A DNA stretch of 8,968 bases, from the NCBI GenBank assembly GCA_025929595.1, contig JAICQA010000091.1:1-8968 (forward strand), in the 5' to 3' direction. Shown here in pieces: positions 1 to 5,279 of the stretch. The stretch is from Xanthobacteraceae bacterium. Lineage in GTDB: Bacteria > Pseudomonadota > Alphaproteobacteria > Rhizobiales > Xanthobacteraceae. A program made the translations under genes and the position numbers. Within the stretch, counting starts at the first letter, position 1. Each line of letters begins with the position of its first letter. Under the pieces are notes generated by a model, which saw only the letters and a list, made by a program, of their open reading frames with translations, was not told the origin of the DNA and ran no database searches.

Positions 1-1
1 C

Positions 2-178
2 TGCATCGTGCTCCGCACCGCGGTGGTCAAGGACGGCCGCATGTATGTGCAGGCGGGCGCGGGCATCGTTGCCGACTCCGATCCCGCGGCCGAGCAGCGC
101 GAGTGTGAGAACAAGGCCAAGGCCCTCTTCCGCGCCGCCGAAGAAGCCGTGCGTTTCGCTTATATGACGCGTGCTTGA
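2..178 (+). CDS. trpE: Anthranilate synthase component I, C-terminal end (partial)
   Basis: This is the last 58 codons of a gene that begins left of the window and ends at TGA 176-178. TrpE converts chorismate to anthranilate using ammonia supplied by TrpG, the first committed step of tryptophan synthesis. The visible peptide contains DGRMYVQAGAGIVADSDP followed by an E..E..NKAKAL helix, which is the characteristic end of the chorismate-binding fold shared by TrpE, PabB and the isochorismate synthases. The trpG gene starts 48 nt downstream, which favours TrpE over PabB. Because the reading frame stops before trpG, this genome has separate TrpE and TrpG here rather than the fused TrpE(G) found in some rhizobia. 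The feedback-binding and N-terminal regions are not visible. Confidence 0.93.
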   Translation, partial: CIVLRTAVVKDGRMYVQAGAGIVADSDPAAEQRECENKAKALFRAAEEAVRFAYMTRA

Positions 179-210
179 CGGGTATCGAGCCGGGGTGGCA
201 CCCATAGGAC

Positions 211-216
211 GAAGGG
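211..216 (+). promoter_or_regulatory. Ribosome-binding site deciding the trpG start
   Basis: GAAGGG lies 10 nt before ATG 227. A possible TTG start at 218 is in frame but only 1 nt from this site, so the ATG is preferred. Confidence 0.55.
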
Positions 217-226
217 CTTGGGAACC

Positions 227-826
227 ATGCCGAAAGTCGTCCTTGTCGATAACTACGACAGCTTCACCTGGAATCTCGTGCACGCCCTTGGCGCGCTCGG
301 GGCCGAGGTCGAAGTGCATCGCAACGATGCCATCACGGTCGATGAGATCGCCGAGAAGAAACCCGACGCCATCGTGATCTCGCCCGGTCCCGGTACCCCG
401 GAGGAGTCGGGGATTTCGCTCGAGGTTGTCCGACGCCTCGGTGCCACCACGCCGATCTTTGGCGTTTGCCTCGGCAACCAGACCATCGGTGAAGTGTATG
501 GCGGCAAGGTTGTGCGCGGCCCCGAACCGATCCACGGCAAGCTTTCGCCCATCCATCACGAAGGCAAGACGGTCTTCCGCGGCATCAACGGCACATTCGA
601 CGCGACCCGTTATCATTCGCTCGTCGTCGACAAGAAATCCGTGCCGGACGACCTGGCGATCACCGCCGAAACCGACGGCGACCTCGTCATGGGTCTCTCG
701 CACAAAAAGCACCCGGTTCACGGCGTGCAGTTTCACCCCGAGAGCATCGCGTCGGAGCACGGCCAGTCGATCCTGAAGAATTTTCTCGATCTCGCCGCGC
801 AGTGGAATGCGGCGCGGCGGACATAG
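227..826 (+). CDS. trpG: Anthranilate synthase component II, glutamine amidotransferase
   Basis: A 199-residue class I glutamine amidotransferase that releases ammonia from glutamine and passes it to TrpE. The N-terminus VVLVDNYDSFTWNLV is the family signature. The oxyanion loop SPGPGTPEESG follows, then the nucleophile Cys81 in GVCLGNQTIG, HGKLSPIHHEG, and the catalytic His170 and Glu172 in VQFHPES. Length is normal for a stand-alone TrpG. I start it at ATG 227 because the family begins right before the VDNYDSF motif; TTG 218 would add three residues. One oddity is Asn84 where the family usually has His (CLGHQ). PabA is the main alternative identity, but the position between trpE and trpD argues for TrpG, possibly serving both enzymes. 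trpD starts 12 nt after the stop. Confidence 0.95.
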   Translation: MPKVVLVDNYDSFTWNLVHALGALGAEVEVHRNDAITVDEIAEKKPDAIVISPGPGTPEESGISLEVVRRLGATTPIFGVCLGNQTIGEVYGGKVVRGPEPIHGKLSPIHHEGKTVFRGINGTFDATRYHSLVVDKKSVPDDLAITAETDGDLVMGLSHKKHPVHGVQFHPESIASEHGQSILKNFLDLAAQWNAARRT

Positions 827-838
827 CGGGGCGCGGGG

Positions 839-1852
839 ATGGAACGTTTCAGGGCAATGATCGGCAAGGTCGCAACCGGCGAATCCTTGTCGCGTGAAGA
901 AGCGGCGCACGCCTTCGACAAGATGATGTCGGGCGAAGCGACCCCCGCGCAGATGGGCGGCCTGTTGATGGCGCTGCGCATTCGCGGCGAGACGGTCGAC
1001 GAGATCACCGGTGCCGTGACGACCATGCGATCCAAGATGCTGCGCGTGGACGCGCCCGCAAATGCAATCGATGTGGTCGGCACCGGCGGCGACGCGGCTG
1101 GCTCCTACAACATCTCGACCTGCGCTGCCTTCCTCGTGGCTGGCGCAGGCGTGCCGGTCGCGAAGCACGGCAACCGCGCGCTATCGTCGAAGTCGGGTGC
1201 AGCCGACGTGCTCGGCGCACTCGGCGTCAAGATCGAGTTGTCGCCGGACGAAATCGCACGGTGTGTGCGAGAAGCCGGCATCGGCTTCATGTTCGCACCC
1301 GCGCATCATCCGGCCATGAAGCATGTCGGCTCGACGCGCGTGGAGCTTGGCACGCGCACGATCTTCAATCTGCTCGGGCCCCTCTCCAATCCCGCCGGCG
1401 TGAAGCGACAGATGGTCGGCGTCTTCGCACGGCCGTGGATCGAACCGCTCGCGCATGTGCTCGCGGCACTCGGCACCGAGCGCGCCTGGGTCGTGCACGG
1501 CTCCGACGGCCTGGACGAGATCACGACCTCAGGCCCGACCTACGTCGCCTCGCTCGAAGGCGGCAAGGTCACGAGCTTCGAGATCACGCCCGAAGACGCG
1601 GGCCTGAAGCGCGCGACCACCGCCGACCTGAAAGGCGCGGACGCCGCACACAACGCCGAGGCGTTGCGCGGCGTGCTTGCGGGCAAGCCGGGACCGTTCC
1701 GTGATGTTGCGATCCTGAATGCAGCCGCCGCGCTCGTGGTGGCGGGCAAGGTGAAAGACCTCAAGGACGGAGCCAAACTTGCGGCGCAATCGATAGACTC
1801 CGGCGACGCCAGGAAGCGACTCGACAAGCTGGTCTCGGTCTCGAACGGCTGA
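839..1852 (+). CDS. trpD: Anthranilate phosphoribosyltransferase
   Basis: A 337-residue cytosolic enzyme, close to the usual family length, that transfers the phosphoribosyl group of PRPP to anthranilate, the second step of the pathway. The N-terminal helical domain includes SGEATPAQMGGLLMALRIRG (about 31-50). The PRPP-binding glycine loop GTGGD is at 81-85, KHGNRALSSKSG at 109-120, and the anthranilate-contacting arginine of GSTRVELG at about 167. GPLSNP is at 180-185, and the metal-binding Asp-Glu pair is at 226-227 in VHGSDGLDEITTSGPT. The start at ATG 839 has a GGGG run directly before it; Met7 (ATG 857) is possible, but the N-terminal alignment as I recall it favours 839. The stop codon forms part of the left arm of the palindromic repeat at 1850-1889. 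Confidence 0.96.
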   Translation: MERFRAMIGKVATGESLSREEAAHAFDKMMSGEATPAQMGGLLMALRIRGETVDEITGAVTTMRSKMLRVDAPANAIDVVGTGGDAAGSYNISTCAAFLVAGAGVPVAKHGNRALSSKSGAADVLGALGVKIELSPDEIARCVREAGIGFMFAPAHHPAMKHVGSTRVELGTRTIFNLLGPLSNPAGVKRQMVGVFARPWIEPLAHVLAALGTERAWVVHGSDGLDEITTSGPTYVASLEGGKVTSFEITPEDAGLKRATTADLKGADAAHNAEALRGVLAGKPGPFRDVAILNAAAALVVAGKVKDLKDGAKLAAQSIDSGDARKRLDKLVSVSNG

Positions 1853-1889
1853 GCACGTGGGAACCGGTTTTCGGGTAAGATCGTGCTCA
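1850..1889 (+). repeat. Palindromic element between trpD and trpC
   Basis: TGAGCACG (1850-1857) and CGTGCTCA (1882-1889) form a perfect 8-bp inverted repeat around 24 nt that contain the smaller palindrome AACCGGTT (1862-1869) and then TTCGGG. The left arm includes the trpD stop codon. The right arm runs into the trpC ribosome-binding site. From memory, GTGGGAACCGGTTTTCGG followed by AAGATC and TGCTCAA is typical of small palindromic elements scattered between genes in Hyphomicrobiales. No second copy is visible in this window, so its repetitive nature is recalled, not shown. In mRNA it could fold into a hairpin just before trpC. Confidence 0.6.
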
Positions 1890-1895
1890 AGGAAG
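1889..1895 (+). promoter_or_regulatory. Ribosome-binding site deciding the trpC start
   Basis: AAGGAAG lies 5 nt before ATG 1901. The in-frame GTG at 1883 lies inside the right arm of the palindromic element and has no comparable site, so translation should begin at 1901. The first A of this site is the last base of the repeat arm. Confidence 0.65.
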
Positions 1896-1900
1896 AAGTC

Positions 1901-2713
1901 ATGGACGTGCTCGAACGCATCGGCGCCTATAAGCGCGAGGAGATCGCGGCGGCGAAACGCGCCCGCCCGCTTTCCGCAGTCGAGAATGACGCCAAGGCAC
2001 AGCCCGCGCCGCGCGGCTTCGTCCGGGCGATCGAAGCAAAGCTCGCCCGCGGCGACTATGCGCTCATCGCCGAAGTCAAAAAGGCGAGCCCGTCCAAAGG
2101 CTTGATCCGCACCGACTTCGATCCGCCGGCGCTCGCCCGCGCCTTTGAGGCAGGCGGGGCGGCTTGTCTCTCTGTGCTGACCGACACCCCATCCTTTCAA
2201 GGGGCGCCGGAGCATCTCATGGCGGCGCGCGCGGCAACGAAGCTGCCTGCGATCCGCAAGGATTTCCTCTACGAGCCCTATCAGGTCGCGGAAGCGCGCG
2301 CCTGGGGCGCGGACTGCATTCTGGTCATCATGGCGGCGGTGGACGACGCCACCGCGCGCGATCTCCTGGCCGCGGCCAGGAACTGGACCATGGATGCGCT
2401 GGTCGAAGTGCACGACGACGCCGAGCTCGACCGGGCGCTGAAACTCGACGCCAAGCTCGTCGGCATCAACAACCGCGACCTCCGCACCTTCGAGACGACG
2501 CTCGCGACCACCGAGCGACTCGCGCCGCGCGTGCCGAAAGACCGCATCATCGTCGGCGAGAGCGGCATCTTCACGCCCGCCGATCTCGCGCGTCTTGCCA
2601 AGGCCGGCGTCAACACATTCCTCGTCGGCGAGAGCCTGATGCGCCAACCGGACGTAGCGGCCGCGACGCGCGCCCTGCTCACGTGCGAGCCGGTGCAAAC
2701 CAAGTCGGCCTGA
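1901..2713 (+). CDS. trpC: Indole-3-glycerol phosphate synthase
   Basis: A 270-residue TIM-barrel enzyme that closes the indole ring from carboxyphenylamino-deoxyribulose phosphate, releasing CO2 and water. The active-site residues are all present, matching the numbering I recall for the Sulfolobus enzyme with small offsets: Glu58 and Lys60 in IAEVKKASPSKG, Lys120 in IRKDFL, Glu169 in ALVEVHD, Asn190 in VGINNRDL, and Glu220-Ser221 in VGESGI, with the phosphate-binding LVGES near 241-245. The N-terminus MDVLERIGAYKREEIAAAKR is typical of alphaproteobacterial TrpC and agrees with ATG 1901. It is monofunctional: there is no TrpF domain. The stop TGA supplies the first A of the moaC ribosome-binding site, so the two genes are probably translated in tandem. 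Confidence 0.96.
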   Translation: MDVLERIGAYKREEIAAAKRARPLSAVENDAKAQPAPRGFVRAIEAKLARGDYALIAEVKKASPSKGLIRTDFDPPALARAFEAGGAACLSVLTDTPSFQGAPEHLMAARAATKLPAIRKDFLYEPYQVAEARAWGADCILVIMAAVDDATARDLLAAARNWTMDALVEVHDDAELDRALKLDAKLVGINNRDLRTFETTLATTERLAPRVPKDRIIVGESGIFTPADLARLAKAGVNTFLVGESLMRQPDVAAATRALLTCEPVQTKSA

Positions 2714-2721
2714 GGATCGCC

Positions 2722-3207
2722 ATGGCGGATAAATCGCTTACCCATCTCGGCAAGACCGGCGAGGCCCGCATGGTGGACGTTTCCGAGAAGGCAACGACCG
2801 AGCGCGTCGCTGTCGCCGAGGGTAAAGTCGTCATGTCTCGCGAGACACTCGACCTCGTGCTCTCCGGCGACGCCAGGAAAGGTGACGTGCTGGGTGCGGC
2901 ACGCATCGCCGGCATCATGGCGGCGAAGAAAACATCCGAACTCATTCCTCTCTGCCACCCGCTACCCATCACCAGGGCCGAAGTCGAAATCGGCGTCGAC
3001 TCCTCGCTGCCCGGCCTGCATGTCCGCGCGACCGTGAAGGTCAGCGGCCAGACCGGCGTCGAGATGGAAGCGCTCACCGCCGTTTCCGTCGCCTGCCTCA
3101 CGATCTACGACATGGTGAAGGCCGCCGAAAAAGGCATGCGCATCGAGGGCATCCGCCTGCTCGAAAAATCCGGCGGCAAGTCCGGCGACTGGCGCGCCGG
3201 TGCATAA
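2722..3207 (+). CDS. moaC: Cyclic pyranopterin monophosphate synthase, molybdenum cofactor step 1b
   Basis: A 161-residue protein that acts after the radical-SAM enzyme MoaA to give cyclic pyranopterin monophosphate, the first stable intermediate of molybdenum cofactor. Family signatures are MVDVSEK (17-23), LIPLCHPLPIT with His79, GVEMEALTAVSVACLTIYDMVKA (112-134) with Asp130 and Lys133, and EKSGGKSG near the end. His79, Asp130 and Lys133 correspond to E. coli His77, Asp128 and Lys131 as I recall them. The start is ATG 2722, with AGGA (2713-2716) 5 nt upstream and overlapping the trpC stop; a longer frame continuing upstream is a trpC shadow. The gap to trpC is 8 nt and to moeA 9 nt. MoaA is not in this window. 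Confidence 0.96.
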   Translation: MADKSLTHLGKTGEARMVDVSEKATTERVAVAEGKVVMSRETLDLVLSGDARKGDVLGAARIAGIMAAKKTSELIPLCHPLPITRAEVEIGVDSSLPGLHVRATVKVSGQTGVEMEALTAVSVACLTIYDMVKAAEKGMRIEGIRLLEKSGGKSGDWRAGA

Positions 3208-3216
3208 GCCGGTGAC

Positions 3217-4434
3217 ATGAACCGAAAGACCGAATCGCTCCTGTCCGTTGAAGCCGCGCTCTCCCGCGTGCTCGACGGCGTGTCGACGCTCCCTGCAGAA
3301 GAAGTGCCTGTTGGCGAGGCACACGGCCGTGTGCTCACCGGCCCCCTCGCCGCCCTCCGCACGCAGCCGCCCGCCGACGTCTCGTCAATGGACGGTTATG
3401 CCGCACGCGCAGCGGATCTCACCGCACCTGCCACGCTGAAGCTGATCGGCGAATCCGCCGCCGGTCATGAATTCGCCGGCCAGGTGAAAGCGCGTGAAGC
3501 CGCTCGCATTTTCACCGGCGCCATTCTTCCGCCAGGCGCCGACACGGTGATCGCGCAGGAGGACGCCGAGGCTGAAGGCGATACGGTATCGCTGCCTGCC
3601 GCGAAGCTCGGACAATTCGTGCGCAGGCGCGGGCTCGATTTCGTCGAAGGCAAGACCATGCTCGAGGCCGGCCGCCGCCTCACCGCGCGCGACGTCGGGC
3701 TGGCTGCCGCGATGGACCACGCACGCGTCCGCGTCGCACGGCGGCCACGGGTCGCGATCATCGCCACCGGCGACGAGCTGGCGCTCCCGGGCACGGGCGG
3801 CGATCCGAACCGCATCGTCGCTTCCAACCCGATCTCGCTCGCGGCCCTGCTTCGGAACGAGAACGCACATGTCTCCGACCTCGGAATCGTGCCGGACAAG
3901 ATCGAGGCAATCGTCGCGGCCATGCGTCTCGCCCGCGATAACACTGACATCCTGATCACGCTTGGCGGCGCGTCGGTCGGCGACCATGACCTGATCGCGC
4001 CCGCGCTCAAGGCCGAAGGCATCGCGCTCGCATTTCATCGCGTCGCGCTGCGCCCCGGACGTCCCCTACTCCTCGGTCTCGCAGGTCCGCTGCGCGTTCT
4101 CGGCCTGCCGGGCAATCCCGTGTCATCCTATGTCTGCGCCTGCCTGTTCCTGGTGCCACTCTTGCGAAAGCTTCAGGGACGGACCGACTTCGCGCCCGCA
4201 CCAGTGCCGGCCGTCCTCGGCCAGGATATGAAGCCGAACGACCACCGGCAGGATTATCTGCGTGCGAAGATCACGCGCGGAGGCGACGGCCGCCTCGTCG
4301 CCTCGCCTCACGAGCGGCAGGACAGTTCCATGCAGGCGCTGATGGTGGAGTCCGACGGCCTCCTGATCCGCAAGCCCAATGCCCCGGCCGCGAAGGCCGG
4401 CGAGCCATGCGAAGTGATCCTCTTCGCCGACTAA
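3217..4434 (+). CDS. moeA: Molybdopterin molybdotransferase
   Basis: A 405-residue protein, normal length for MoeA, that inserts molybdate into adenylylated molybdopterin to finish the basic cofactor. Motifs in order: VSSMDGYA with Asp59 (55-62); GAILPPGADTVIAQED (101-116) in the N-terminal half; then the MoCF-binding domain with IIATGDEL (181-188), LITLGGASVGDHD (246-258) and LGLPGNPVSSY (295-305). The C-terminal beta domain ends with GEPCEVILFAD. The start at ATG 3217 has only a weak ribosome-binding site (GGTGA 1 nt before it), and the next in-frame Met is residue 58, inside the conserved motif. Translation may therefore depend on coupling to moaC 9 nt upstream. It is the last gene before a 140-nt gap and probably the end of this operon. 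Confidence 0.96.
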   Translation: MNRKTESLLSVEAALSRVLDGVSTLPAEEVPVGEAHGRVLTGPLAALRTQPPADVSSMDGYAARAADLTAPATLKLIGESAAGHEFAGQVKAREAARIFTGAILPPGADTVIAQEDAEAEGDTVSLPAAKLGQFVRRRGLDFVEGKTMLEAGRRLTARDVGLAAAMDHARVRVARRPRVAIIATGDELALPGTGGDPNRIVASNPISLAALLRNENAHVSDLGIVPDKIEAIVAAMRLARDNTDILITLGGASVGDHDLIAPALKAEGIALAFHRVALRPGRPLLLGLAGPLRVLGLPGNPVSSYVCACLFLVPLLRKLQGRTDFAPAPVPAVLGQDMKPNDHRQDYLRAKITRGGDGRLVASPHERQDSSMQALMVESDGLLIRKPNAPAAKAGEPCEVILFAD

Positions 4435-4469
4435 ACTCGCCCGCCAGCGCCATTTTTAACCTCCCGGTA

Positions 4470-4482
4470 GCGCGAATCGCGC
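4470..4482 (+). other. Short GC palindrome downstream of moeA
   Basis: GCGCGAATCGCGC is a perfect odd palindrome that can fold as a 5-bp stem with an AAT loop, 36 nt after the moeA stop. A run of five T (4453-4457) lies before it, not after it, so it is not a classical Rho-independent terminator. It may mark the 3' end of the operon transcript or be a protein site. Confidence 0.3.
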
Positions 4483-4484
4483 AT

Positions 4485-4500
4485 TGGCTCAGCTGGTTAG
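4485..4500 (+). other. tRNA D-arm-like sequence, possible tRNA relic
   Basis: TGGCTCAGCTGGTTAG matches the tRNA D-arm consensus (A box TRGCNNAGYNGG) exactly. A weaker T-loop-like match, GTTTCGAATCG, lies at 4544-4554. No functional cloverleaf forms: the 7 nt before the D arm (CGCGCAT) have no partner downstream, and the D and T stems do not close. I read it as a relic of a tRNA gene or a coincidence, not a working tRNA. Confidence 0.3.
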
Positions 4501-4502
4501 GC

Positions 4503-4531
4503 TTGCGGAACACAACCAGAACAGTTATAAA
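4503..4531 (+). promoter_or_regulatory. Predicted lexA promoter (sigma-70 type)
   Basis: TTGCGG (4503-4508) and TATAAA (4526-4531) are separated by exactly 17 nt, giving a good -10 and a partial -35 match to the housekeeping consensus. Transcription would start near 4538, leaving a leader of about 37 nt to ATG 4575. The SOS operator lies in the spacer, so LexA bound there would block RNA polymerase. A separate promoter lets lexA respond to DNA damage independently of the trp-moa genes. Confidence 0.65.
4508..4522 (+). promoter_or_regulatory. LexA operator (SOS box), direct-repeat type
   Basis: GAAC (4508-4511), seven bases, then GAAC (4519-4522). Read on the other strand this is GTTC-N7-GTTC, the direct-repeat LexA box known from Alphaproteobacteria, quite unlike the CTGT-N8-ACAG box of E. 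coli. Its placement between -35 and -10, in front of lexA itself, fits autorepression. It begins on the last base of the -35 element. Confidence 0.82.
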
Positions 4532-4574
4532 CGTTCACGTTCCGTTTCGAATCGCACCCGGGCAGGTTTCGCCG

Positions 4575-5279
4575 ATGCTGACGCGCAAACAATACGAGCT
4601 TCTCCGCTTCATCCACGAGCGGCTGAAGGAGTCGGGCGTCCCGCCGTCCTTCGAGGAGATGAAGGAGGCGCTCGACCTGCGCTCCAAGTCCGGCATCCAT
4701 CGCCTCATCACCGCGCTCGAGGAACGAGGCTTCATCCGCCGCCTCCCGAACCGCGCCCGTGCCCTTGAAGTGATCCGCCTGCCCGAGTCCGCCGCTCCCG
4801 GCCTCGGCAATGGCCGCCGCGGCTTCTCGCCCAATGTCATTGAGGGCAGCCTCGGCCGCCGCGCACCGGCGACCTCGAATGATGAAGACAACATGCGCCC
4901 CGTGGCCGTGCCCGTCATGGGCCGAATCGCTGCCGGCACGCCGATCTCGGCGATCCAAAGCCGCAGCCATACGATCCACATCCCGCCGGAGATGCTGACC
5001 ACCGGCGAACACTACGCGCTCGAAGTGCGCGGCGACTCCATGATCGAGGCCGGCATCTTCGAGGGCGACCTCGCCCTCATCCGCAAGACCGACACCGCCG
5101 ATACCGGCGACATCATCGTCGCCCTTGTCGACGACGAGGAAGCGACCCTCAAGCGTCTGCGCAAGAAGGGCATGTCGATCGCCCTTGAGGCGGCCAACCC
5201 CGCTTACGAGACGCGCATCTTCGGCCCCGACCGCGTGCGCGTGCAGGGCAAGCTCATCGGCATCTTCCGCCGCTACTGA
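4575..5279 (+). CDS. lexA: LexA repressor, SOS regulator with self-cleaving peptidase domain
   Basis: A 234-residue repressor of DNA-damage genes; RecA filaments on single-stranded DNA stimulate it to cut itself. The N-terminal winged helix (about 1-70) begins MLTRKQYELLRFIHERLKE and contains SGVPPSFEEMKEAL and the recognition region RSKSGIHRLITALEERG. An alphaproteobacterial-type linker (about 71-107) leads to the S24 peptidase domain. The cleavage site is Ala120-Gly121 in GRIAAGTP. The catalytic Ser155 is in VRGDSMIEAGI and Lys193 in ATLKRL. The start is ATG 4575, with AGG (4564-4566) 8 nt upstream; the frame is open back to 4407, but that would begin inside moeA and before the promoter. 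Expression is probably autoregulated by the operator at 4508-4522. The stop touches the comEC stop. Confidence 0.96.
   Translation: MLTRKQYELLRFIHERLKESGVPPSFEEMKEALDLRSKSGIHRLITALEERGFIRRLPNRARALEVIRLPESAAPGLGNGRRGFSPNVIEGSLGRRAPATSNDEDNMRPVAVPVMGRIAAGTPISAIQSRSHTIHIPPEMLTTGEHYALEVRGDSMIEAGIFEGDLALIRKTDTADTGDIIVALVDDEEATLKRLRKKGMSIALEAANPAYETRIFGPDRVRVQGKLIGIFRRY

Noticed and set aside
193..203. GGGTGGCACCC palindrome between trpE and trpG as a terminator or attenuator
   Set aside because: A 4-bp stem with no T-run or leader peptide is too weak to support regulation.
1529..2698. 389-codon open frame on the minus strand across trpD-trpC
   Set aside because: It is opposite two genes with complete active-site motifs, its sequence is Arg/Gly/Ala-rich and low in recognisable motifs, and long antisense frames are expected at this GC content.
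2164..2721. Upstream in-frame extension of moaC (N-terminal 186 codons)
   Set aside because: The extra part reads through trpC in another frame and is Arg/His/Gly-rich; real MoaC begins at ATG 2722 with a good ribosome-binding site.
3853..3863. GAACGAGAAC inside moeA as an SOS box
   Set aside because: The half sites are only 2 nt apart rather than 7, and the site lies within coding sequence.
4407..4574. Upstream in-frame extension of lexA to ATG 4407
   Set aside because: It would begin inside moeA and precede the predicted promoter and operator; LexA proteins begin at the MLTRKQ-type sequence at 4575.
4478..4574. A functional tRNA gene in the lexA leader
   Set aside because: Only the D-arm consensus is strong. 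The acceptor, D and T stems do not pair and no anticodon arm can be placed.
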